From positions 1 to 13,776 of the forward strand of contig JAUXBV010000026.1 in assembly GCA_030619215.1 (NCBI GenBank): a stretch of DNA of 13,776 nucleotides, in the 5' to 3' direction. The notes under the pieces were generated by a model, which saw only the letters and a list, made by a program, of their open reading frames with translations, was not told where the DNA came from and ran no database searches. The position numbers and the translations under genes are program-made. Source of the DNA: Fibrobacterota bacterium. GTDB taxonomy: Bacteria; Fibrobacterota; Chitinivibrionia; Chitinivibrionales; JANQEN01. Shown piece by piece: positions 7,690 to 13,776 of the stretch; positions within the stretch are counted from its first letter, which is position 1; every line of letters begins with the position of its first letter.

Positions 7690-8670
7690 ATGTATATACA
7701 TGTATATCCAAAGAAATTTTTGTTTCTGTGTATTGCCCTTATGATCTGTATAAAGGCGGAAACAAATAAGGAAGATTATTTTACTCACCAGATAAAACCC
7801 GGGGAGTCAGTAAGCCTCATTTGTATTGACTATTATGGAAATTATAGCAATAATTTGGATGATGCGATAAAAGAGAGCAATCCTTCTATAAAGGACATAA
7901 ATTTAATAATAGCCGGCGGTAAGCTTAAGCTCCGTAAGCCTCAGACCGCATCAAAAAAGAAAGATACATCACCGTCAATTTTTACGAAAAAGGTAAATAT
8001 CACGCAGGGGGTTGTTACCTGTGTTGTGGGCAAGGCTTTATTATTGAAAAAAGGCGGCGATAAAAAAAACAAACTGACAACAAATACACTGGTGCTGCCC
8101 GGAGATAAAATATTTACCGGCTCAGACGGGCGTGTTGAAATTATTATTAACAGGGAGTCGGTATTGAGAATGAAGGAAAACACGCGCCTTACCCTGGGGG
8201 AATACAGGAGCAAAGAGAAAAATGAGGGTAAAACCAATGTTGATCTTAAAAAAGGAACAATATGGACAAAAATCAAGAAATTCGCAGATAAAATTTGCCG
8301 CTTTGAACTCAGCCTGCCAACTGCGATTGCCGGAGTATACGGAACTGTTTATGAGACAAGTGTTGCAGGGGACAGTACTACGGAGGTAAAAGTTTACAAC
8401 GGAGAGGTCTCCGTCAAAGGCAGCCCCCGGGCAAGCATGCCGGCAGCGGGTGAGCTAATGGAAGTACCGGGGCCGTCCGAGGTTCCCGGGCCGCATGAGG
8501 TAACGATGGACGAATGGGTCCGCATAGTACGGTCGATGCAAAAGGTCACCATTGATAAAAACGGAACACCTTCAGAAGTAAACGGTTTTAAAAAGGATCC
8601 CTCAAGCTCCTGGGAAAAGTGGAATGAAGAGCGGGACAGGCTTATTGCAAAGATACTTTCGGAGAAGTAG
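7690..8670 (+). CDS. Exported LysM-FecR domain protein
   Basis: Predicted periplasmic protein of 326 residues. A basic N-terminus and hydrophobic stretch FLFLCIALMICIKA form a signal peptide or anchor. Residues about 30-85 are a LysM-type module (HQIKPGESVSLICIDYYG, then NP, IKDIN and IIAGGKLKLR), a fold that usually binds peptidoglycan sugars. Residues about 105-245 are a FecR-type domain with LPGDKIFTGSDGRVEI and the typical PTAIAGVYGTVYE turn, ending in VYNGEVSVKG. A Pro-Gly linker with repeated EVPGP and a charged C-terminal helix follow. I chose the ATG at 7690, not the TTG at 7663, because AAAGGA at 7677-7682 lies seven bases before it and the signal peptide then starts properly. The stop TAG directly abuts the kinase ATG, so translation of the two is probably coupled. 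A sensory or accessory role for the CHASE2 kinase is inferred from that linkage. Confidence 0.82.
   Translation: MYIHVYPKKFLFLCIALMICIKAETNKEDYFTHQIKPGESVSLICIDYYGNYSNNLDDAIKESNPSIKDINLIIAGGKLKLRKPQTASKKKDTSPSIFTKKVNITQGVVTCVVGKALLLKKGGDKKNKLTTNTLVLPGDKIFTGSDGRVEIIINRESVLRMKENTRLTLGEYRSKEKNEGKTNVDLKKGTIWTKIKKFADKICRFELSLPTAIAGVYGTVYETSVAGDSTTEVKVYNGEVSVKGSPRASMPAAGELMEVPGPSEVPGPHEVTMDEWVRIVRSMQKVTIDKNGTPSEVNGFKKDPSSSWEKWNEERDRLIAKILSEK
8661..8664 (+). promoter_or_regulatory. Kinase ribosome binding site inside the upstream gene
   Basis: GGAG six bases before the kinase ATG lies within the last codons of the LysM-FecR gene. The TAG stop (8668-8670) touches the ATG (8671), an arrangement typical of translational coupling. 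Confidence 0.55.
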
Positions 8671-11061
8671 ATGATAAAAATAAAGCAGTTGCTTATTCTT
8701 ATAGGCGCCACCGTTGGTTTACTTATTATAACGTTTTTATTGCATAACCTTTTCCCTGCGGTGGAAAGCACCTTATATGATCTGAATTTCTCCTTTGCCC
8801 GATCCGAATCATCAGACCCCGTTGTCATTGTTGGTGTGGATTCCAAAAGTATAAGTGATATTGGTGTTTGGCCGTGGCCCAGAAGCACAATGGCGCGTTT
8901 GGTTGAAAAGATCGAGGCCTGCTCACCCGGCGCCATTGCCTTGGATTTTTTATTCCCCAAACGCCCGGATGATACACTGGGAAACGACAGCCTGGCAGCG
9001 GTTTTTGGCAGGGTTTCAAAGCTGGTCGTTGGTATGCGGCTTGAGTCGGTAACTGATAATGCTGAAATACCCATGGCAATGGTAACAACAGAAGCTTTTA
9101 AGCAGCGTTTCATGATGCTGAAAAATAAGGACAGGCTTTTAGATTTCTTTACCTTTTCTGCCGGGAAGGTTGATTTTGGGGATCCTTATATTACCAAACA
9201 TGCGGACAGGGGAGGTTTTCTTAATGTATCAACACACCGCACGGGTCAAAAGCTGAGAGAGCTTGTTCATGTAGTCCGTGGCGGAAATGAGTACTTCCCG
9301 TCTTTCGGCCTTGCAGCAGCAGCAGCCTTCTTAAATTTAAAACCTGATAAATTTGTCCTTGACGGAAAGGGTGCTGTGCATCTTGATGATAAGAGGCTGA
9401 TACTTACCCATGGCACAGGATCGGTTCGGATTAATTATAAAGGAGAAGCGGGAGCTATAAAAACTGTCTCAGCATCGGATGTACTCAATGGCGCTATTAA
9501 TCCCAAGATACTCCGTGGTAAGCTGGTGTTTATCGGTATAACAGACGTACCCTCCTCACCTTCCGATTTTTTTATTACTCCTGCGGGCATACAATTTCCC
9601 GGTGTGGAAATATGGGCAACGGCAGCGCTTGATATTTTGAGCTGCTCATGGATAAAAACCAATGCATTTCTTTTTATTATCAACATTATTATACTCTTGT
9701 TTTTATTCCCTGGATGCATACTTCTTTTCCCCGGTTCCAAGAGAAAATATTCCATAATTGTTGGTACAGGCGTTGTTGTGTTAAGTGTTTTTGCAGAATT
9801 TTTGTTGCTGCGATCAACGGGTTATTTTTGGAATGCCGGATTTCACCTGTACGGCTGGCTGTTTCTGATCGTCTGGTTTGCCACTCGGAAATCCGAGTTG
9901 ATCGTTGTTGAGAAAATGCTCTTGAACCTTGATCCTAAAGAGGATGATGAGAGCAACATGCTCCCTCCACCAAAAGAGGACGACTTTCTTCAGTCCATTC
10001 CACCGACAGACACAGCTTCTTATGTCGTTAAGAAGATCTCGCCTGGGATTTTAGAAGGTACACCCCTGTTAGGCAATGTCGATGGTACAATGGTAGAGTC
10101 CGTAGTTAATAAAGAGGGGCCGGATGATACGCAGAAACGGGACAGCAGTGCAGTACTCAACGCGCTTCAAAAGATGGCAAACGGAAGGATTGTTACATTT
10201 CTTGGAAGCGGTGGAATGGCGGACGTCTATTTGATCTGGCATCCCCGTATGGAGGTGTACAGGGCTGTAAAGGTAATTAAACCGGGACAGCCACAACAAT
10301 TGCTTGACCGTTTTGAAACGGAGATTAGAATTTTTGCCAGCTTGAACCACCCTAACATTGTACAGTGTTACGGTGTCGGTGAGTGGCATTCCCTGCCGTA
10401 TCTTGAAATGGAATATGTCAATGGCGCAAGCGTCGAAGAAATAGTAAAGACATGCAAATCAATTTCACCTGTTGAAACCATTGCTATTGGAATTCTTGTA
10501 TGCCGGGCTTTAAACTATGCGCACAAACAGGTTGTAACCGTATATGGAGAGACATACAAGGGTATTGTTCACAGGGATCTTAAACCAGCGAACATTCTTC
10601 TGAGCAGAAACGGGCACATAAAGTTGACTGATTTCGGTATTGCACGGCCCGGGGCTGTCAGCCTTCATACAGCGGATAGCGGCAGAGTCGTCGGTACCCT
10701 GCCCTACCTTTCACCGGAGCAGCTCGGAGAAGAAGAGCTTACACCGAAAACGGACGTTTATGCCCTTGGCGTTACACTGTATGAGTTGGTGTCCGGCAGC
10801 AGGACATTTCCACAGCTTGATGTTTCTACACTTATTGCGGCAAAGACAAAAGGGAATTATAAACCGTTGAGAAGCTCTCAATTCTTGCCGCAAGAGTTAG
10901 TTGATATAATAGAAAAAGCAATGGCAACGAATCCGGAGAAACGCTTTGCATCAGCTAAGGATATGGGCAAAATCCTTGAAAATGTGTTACAAAGCATTAT
11001 CTCGGATAGCGATTCTTTTATACTGGACAATTTAGTAAATCGGGCATTTAAGCCGGAATAG
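8671..11061 (+). CDS. CHASE2-domain transmembrane Ser/Thr protein kinase
   Basis: Membrane receptor kinase of 796 residues. One helix at about 7-27 leads into a periplasmic CHASE2 sensor (about 30-325), with VVIVGVDSKSI and WPWPR at 67-71. Three further helices lie at about 330-352, 360-380 and 389-408. A linker of about 100 residues precedes a Hanks-type kinase domain at about 505-770. Catalytic residues all look intact: glycine loop LGSGGMADVY at 511-520, ATP lysine K534, helix-C glutamate E551, HRDLKPAN with D636, DFG with D654, and SPEQ at 681-684. Four membrane helices place both the N-terminus and the kinase inside the cell. T667 and T676 in the activation segment are candidate autophosphorylation sites. 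GGAG at 8661-8664 in the end of the preceding gene serves as ribosome site. No stimulus can be read from the sequence. Neighbouring LysM-FecR and FHA-transglycosylase genes suggest a cell-wall signal. Confidence 0.93.
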   Translation: MIKIKQLLILIGATVGLLIITFLLHNLFPAVESTLYDLNFSFARSESSDPVVIVGVDSKSISDIGVWPWPRSTMARLVEKIEACSPGAIALDFLFPKRPDDTLGNDSLAAVFGRVSKLVVGMRLESVTDNAEIPMAMVTTEAFKQRFMMLKNKDRLLDFFTFSAGKVDFGDPYITKHADRGGFLNVSTHRTGQKLRELVHVVRGGNEYFPSFGLAAAAAFLNLKPDKFVLDGKGAVHLDDKRLILTHGTGSVRINYKGEAGAIKTVSASDVLNGAINPKILRGKLVFIGITDVPSSPSDFFITPAGIQFPGVEIWATAALDILSCSWIKTNAFLFIINIIILLFLFPGCILLFPGSKRKYSIIVGTGVVVLSVFAEFLLLRSTGYFWNAGFHLYGWLFLIVWFATRKSELIVVEKMLLNLDPKEDDESNMLPPPKEDDFLQSIPPTDTASYVVKKISPGILEGTPLLGNVDGTMVESVVNKEGPDDTQKRDSSAVLNALQKMANGRIVTFLGSGGMADVYLIWHPRMEVYRAVKVIKPGQPQQLLDRFETEIRIFASLNHPNIVQCYGVGEWHSLPYLEMEYVNGASVEEIVKTCKSISPVETIAIGILVCRALNYAHKQVVTVYGETYKGIVHRDLKPANILLSRNGHIKLTDFGIARPGAVSLHTADSGRVVGTLPYLSPEQLGEEELTPKTDVYALGVTLYELVSGSRTFPQLDVSTLIAAKTKGNYKPLRSSQFLPQELVDIIEKAMATNPEKRFASAKDMGKILENVLQSIISDSDSFILDNLVNRAFKPE

Positions 11062-11082
11062 TCATAATTAAAGGTCTATAGT

Positions 11083-11101
11083 CCCGATGTTGTTTATCGG
11101 G
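11083..11101 (+). other. Small hairpin downstream of the kinase gene
   Basis: CCCGAT at 11083-11088 pairs perfectly with ATCGGG at 11096-11101 across a seven-base loop, 22 bases after the kinase stop. No T-run follows, so a Rho-independent terminator is not supported. It may partly stabilise the mRNA end or be chance. The rest of the 242-bp gap up to 11303 is AT-rich, and I see no gene or convincing promoter in it. Confidence 0.3.
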
Positions 11102-11303
11102 GATCATACAGATTTTAACTGTTGTGGAATTTTCATTGAATTGATAGTGGTTAAAGGGAGCAAAAACATCAACAGGTTTATTTTTAGTAAAGGAATAGAA
11201 TAACGTATTAAATAAAATATTCATGAGAGTTTACACATTATTATATACTTAAATACAGAAATAAAAAGGTATTAATCAAGCCGGGATAGAATATCATACC
11301 ATA

Positions 11304-12944
11304 ATGCAGTACTTTTATCTTGAAATAACAAAGGGAGCGGAACAGGGGCGACGGTATCCCCTTAATGACGGTGCCGTCAGCATTGGAAGAAGCTCATCCA
11401 ACTCTATTGTACTCCATTCAAGCGAGAAGGCTGTATCAGGCCACCATGCCATTATTTATAAATCGCCCGGCAAAATCATGATACAGGATATGCAGAGCAC
11501 CAACGGAACGTTTGCTAATGAAGAAAAGGTTGACGAGAAGGAACTTTTAGCGGGCACTATAATCGGGTTGGGTAAAACCGGGCCGAGGCTTAAGTTGATT
11601 GTTTCGGAAACAGAACTTTCAGAAGGGCAGGTACAGGTATCCGCCCCGAAAGAGAGTACCAGCGCGAGAACAATTGAAAATGTTGGCTTAGAGGGCAAGG
11701 TTTCATCGAAACCTGCCGGCAATACGACGCGTACAACCTCCCGTATTATTTCAAAACCGAAGCAGCTGGAATCTGAACCGGTTATTCCCCGGGCGGAATC
11801 CTTGACAATGGATATGGAACGGAAGCTGGTGGAGAAGCGTATAAACGTTGATGATATGCACTCACTTATGAAGGACGAGAAGCGCCTGGAGAAGATCCTT
11901 GACCGAGGGAATATCAGCGACACCCAGTCTTCTTTGCTCGTCAGCGCCTATGGCGCACGGAAAAAGACCAAAAACCAGTGGATGATAATTGTTGGTATCG
12001 TTTCGTTAGTTTCTCTTGCTATTATCCTCTTTCTTGGCTTTCGTGTTTTACATTACCAGCGGATGCTTAACAAAGGGTTGTCCCTGGAAGAAAAACTGGA
12101 CCTTTATGAGTCCAAAATATTCAAGGCAAACAGCAATCCGGATATAAATAAAGATGAACTGGCAAAGCTGATCCTTGAGCTTGAGGAAACGAAGAAGCAG
12201 TTGTTATCGGTCAAGGAAAACCTTAAAGAGGACGATTTTGTAAAATTTTATACCGACACAACGGAAAAATTAATCGATGAAATAATGATGCGTTTCGGAG
12301 AAACCGATTATCATATCCCCGAGGAGATGGTGGACCGTGTGAAGTATCATATCTCGATCTACTCGGGAAGATTAAAAAGTGTTATCGGACGTTATTTACA
12401 ACGGAAGAATATTTATTTCCCCATGATCAGGGAAGTGCTGGATAGAAAGAATCTCCCAGCAGAGCTAGCCTATATTTCAATGCTTGAGAGTGGGTTCAAT
12501 CCAAAAGCACTGAGCCATGCGGGAGCAAGGGGTTTGTGGCAGTTTATGCCTGCTACAGGCCGCAGATATGGATTAAAAGTTACCGATAATGTAGATGAGA
12601 GATGCGATCCTCAAAAAGCTACCAACGCAGCAGCCGAATATTTCAAGGATTTAATTGCCGAGTTTGGCGGCAAAAGCTCGATAATGCTCGCCATGGCCGC
12701 CTATAATGCAGGCGAAGGAAGGGTTAGAGGCGCCCTGCGAAAGATCGACGACCCTATGCGCAACAGGGACTTCTGGTATATTTACCGGATGGGATATCTT
12801 GCGGAAGAAACCAATGAATATATACCGCGTGTGATTGCGTTAATGATAATAGATGAAAATTCCGCAAAGTATGGTTTTGGGGCTGCCGGCTCAAAAGTAG
12901 AAGTAGAAGTTAAAGAAGATGATTTTATAGAGCTTGAGTTTTGA
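11304..12944 (+). CDS. FHA domain - transmembrane - MltD-like lytic transglycosylase fusion
   Basis: Protein of 546 residues in three parts. Residues 1-100 are an FHA phosphothreonine-binding domain with its core residues visible: G28-R29, S45-x-x-H48 and N67-G68 in STNGTF. A Thr/Ser-rich linker (about 105-225, including T141, T142, T144, T145 and T168) and a basic patch precede one membrane helix at about 227-249. Beyond it, a helical segment (about 255-345) leads to an SLT/MltD-type lytic transglycosylase domain (about 365-525), which cleaves peptidoglycan glycan strands. Catalytic glutamate E395 lies in MLESGFNP, followed by GLWQFMP at 410-416 and AAYNAGEGRV from 465. Positive charges before the helix put FHA in the cytoplasm and the enzyme in the periplasm. 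MltD enzymes usually carry C-terminal LysM repeats; none is present here. No good ribosome site precedes the ATG. It follows the kinase gene by 242 bp, and regulation by that kinase is inferred. Confidence 0.9.
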   Translation: MQYFYLEITKGAEQGRRYPLNDGAVSIGRSSSNSIVLHSSEKAVSGHHAIIYKSPGKIMIQDMQSTNGTFANEEKVDEKELLAGTIIGLGKTGPRLKLIVSETELSEGQVQVSAPKESTSARTIENVGLEGKVSSKPAGNTTRTTSRIISKPKQLESEPVIPRAESLTMDMERKLVEKRINVDDMHSLMKDEKRLEKILDRGNISDTQSSLLVSAYGARKKTKNQWMIIVGIVSLVSLAIILFLGFRVLHYQRMLNKGLSLEEKLDLYESKIFKANSNPDINKDELAKLILELEETKKQLLSVKENLKEDDFVKFYTDTTEKLIDEIMMRFGETDYHIPEEMVDRVKYHISIYSGRLKSVIGRYLQRKNIYFPMIREVLDRKNLPAELAYISMLESGFNPKALSHAGARGLWQFMPATGRRYGLKVTDNVDERCDPQKATNAAAEYFKDLIAEFGGKSSIMLAMAAYNAGEGRVRGALRKIDDPMRNRDFWYIYRMGYLAEETNEYIPRVIALMIIDENSAKYGFGAAGSKVEVEVKEDDFIELEF

Positions 12945-12966
12945 CCTTGATTTGCTGGATCAAAGG
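12945..12966 (+). terminator. Weak hairpin after the FHA-transglycosylase gene
   Basis: CCTTGAT and ATCAAAGG can pair, with one bulged base, directly after the stop codon across a seven-base loop. A T-rich but broken stretch follows. The stem is short, so this is only a possible transcript end. From here to 13149 I see no supported gene. Confidence 0.2.
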
Positions 12967-13149
12967 GATTTTCCTGATTTTAGCTATGGAATATTAAACG
13001 ATTCAGTTTTTGATTTTAAAGGTTTATAGGTGTTTACATAGAGAGTATATGTATAAGGAGAGTTAACGAATTTTTATAGCAATCTCTTCGTACTGACAGG
13101 ATTTAAACGAGGTATGCAATTTAAATATAAATTTTATGAATTAATCGGG

Positions 13150-13323
13150 TTAAATAAAAAGAGACTCCAGGTCGTCCTCCCTGTTTTTCTTACCTTTGTT
13201 CATTTTATTCTCGAACTTCGTTATAGCCTTCATAAAGAATTTTGCAATAGTAAACAATACAAGACAGAACATGAGAATTAAAAAGGTCGACCAGTACCAG
13301 GAATGGTTTTTTTTATTGAACAT
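13150..13323 (-). CDS. Small single-pass membrane protein (57 residues)
   Basis: Not recognised. This short minus-strand ORF begins MFNKKNHSWYW, followed by one strongly hydrophobic helix at about residues 12-30. A basic amphipathic stretch around KFENKMNKGKKNR and a short acidic tail EDDLESLFI come next. AAAGGG at 13328-13333 lies four bases before the ATG, a little close but usable. The layout of a short N-terminus, one helix and a charged cytoplasmic tail is typical of small membrane proteins. It converges on the FHA-transglycosylase gene and diverges from the glycosyltransferase. A plus-strand ORF (13114-13281) overlaps it, but its ribosome site is worse placed. Function unknown. Confidence 0.5.
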   Translation of the reverse strand: MFNKKNHSWYWSTFLILMFCLVLFTIAKFFMKAITKFENKMNKGKKNREDDLESLFI

Positions 13324-13633
13324 ATTGCCCTTTGTTGTGGAATATGTTGTATTATTGTAATAAGTTTATACAGTATATAGATATTAAAAATACCTTTATG
13401 GAAGGGGATTTGAAACTGATTTTTGAGAAATTTTATGTGTAATAGGCTCTATCGTTAGATAGTAATAGTATTAAAAATAGAAAAAGTTAAATAATTCTTA
13501 TGCGATGTTTGTACTGCTCCATATAGATCAATATAAGGATTAATCTATATTTTTTCAATTATAAGAGGTTTTAAATTGCTAAAATTCACTTCCTAATGAA
13601 AGCTAATTCAATTTATTTGAGGAAATTAACAAA
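13324..13633. other. AT-rich intergenic stretch
   Basis: This 310-base region separates the small membrane-protein ORF and the glycosyltransferase start, which are transcribed divergently. It is very AT-rich, with several -10-like hexamers but no convincing -35 partner. Apart from the hairpin at 13521-13555 I see no gene or RNA element in it. Confidence 0.5.
13521..13555 (+). terminator. AT-rich hairpin followed by a T-run
   Basis: ATATAGAT (13521-13528) and ATCTATAT (13543-13550) form an eight-pair stem. After one mismatch three further pairs follow, leaving a six-base loop, and five T residues come directly after the stem. The shape is that of a terminator on the + strand, but the stem is almost all A:T. 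It lies about 80 bases before the glycosyltransferase start, so it might also act in that gene's leader. Confidence 0.3.
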
Positions 13634-13776
13634 TTGAATGAAAGAATCAGGGTACTTTACATTATACATGATTTAAGCAGGGGTGGTGCTCAGGCCGTTG
13701 TTTATCAATTGATAAAATTATTACCCAGAGAGATTTATCAAATTTTTGTTCTTTATATTAAGAAGCCGGAGACAAT
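13634..13776 (+). CDS. Glycosyltransferase, N-terminal fragment (runs off the window)
   Basis: The first 47 codons of a gene that continues past the end of the window. Translation from TTG at 13634 gives a first beta strand RVLYIIHDLSRGGAQ followed by AVVYQLIKLLP. This strand, glycine-rich loop and helix are the usual opening of GT-B fold (family 4-like) glycosyltransferases, which use nucleotide sugars to build surface polysaccharides or lipid-linked glycans. GAGGA at 13619-13623 lies ten bases before the TTG. The nearby ATG at 13638 is in another frame and hits a stop after 12 codons. Donor, acceptor and pathway cannot be read from this fragment. Confidence 0.75.
   Translation, partial: MNERIRVLYIIHDLSRGGAQAVVYQLIKLLPREIYQIFVLYIKKPET

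Noticed and set aside
8394..9113. Minus-strand ORF of 239 codons across the FecR/kinase junction
   Set aside because: It spans two recognised genes on the other strand, its composition is Ser/Thr-rich and it shows no family motif.
11220..11260. Possible promoter for the FHA-transglycosylase gene (TTTACA at 11230 and TATACT at 11244)
   Set aside because: The spacer is only eight bases, far too short for a sigma-70 type promoter. No better pair was found.
11456..11923. Minus-strand ORF of 155 codons inside the FHA-transglycosylase gene
   Set aside because: It lies opposite a clearly recognised FHA domain and linker and is serine-rich low complexity, as expected of an antisense shadow.
13114..13281. 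Plus-strand ORF of 55 codons overlapping the small membrane-protein ORF
   Set aside because: Its GAGG lies only two bases before the ATG, and the peptide lacks a clear organised layout. The minus-strand frame has a better-placed site and a more convincing membrane protein. Only one of the two is likely real.

Overview
The window is about 13.8 kb of a chromosome from a bacterium that appears to have an inner membrane, a periplasm and peptidoglycan. This is inferred from a MltD-like lytic transglycosylase, a LysM/FecR protein with a signal peptide, and a CHASE2 sensor kinase. Base composition is moderate to AT-rich by eye, with very AT-rich intergenic regions. TAA, TAG and TGA all end genes here, so the standard bacterial code applies. 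Ser/Thr kinase, FHA and FecR genes together suggest an environmental, perhaps uncultivated Gram-negative lineage, but I cannot name a phylum from sequence alone. There is no sign of phage, insertion sequence, CRISPR array, tRNA or rRNA.

Layout. (1) Positions 1-1931, + strand: large and small subunits of a 3-isopropylmalate dehydratase/homoaconitase-family enzyme (leuC, leuD). (2) 1999-3756, + strand: a dynamin-like GTPase gene interrupted by one in-frame TAA; the reading frame stays open for 106 more codons and is coiled-coil-like. (3) 3766-7424, - strand: three genes that probably form one transcript. In order of transcription they are a cysteine-rich DnaJ-zinc-finger-like exported protein, phosphoglycerate mutase (gpmI) and glutamine-dependent NAD+ synthetase (nadE). 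(4) 7690-12944, + strand: a LysM-FecR exported protein, a CHASE2 transmembrane Ser/Thr protein kinase whose start codon abuts the FecR stop codon, and an FHA-transmembrane-lytic transglycosylase protein. (5) 12945-13776: an AT-rich stretch with a 57-codon membrane-protein ORF on the - strand, then the first 47 codons of a glycosyltransferase on the + strand that runs off the window.

The most interesting part is region 4. Domain order and predicted topology suggest an envelope signalling circuit. A periplasmic LysM/FecR protein and a CHASE2 periplasmic sensor would feed a cytoplasmic Ser/Thr kinase. A cytoplasmic phosphothreonine-reading FHA domain is fused through one membrane helix to a periplasmic murein-cleaving domain. 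This would couple phosphorylation inside the cell to peptidoglycan cleavage outside. The domains are visible in the sequence; the circuit is inference.
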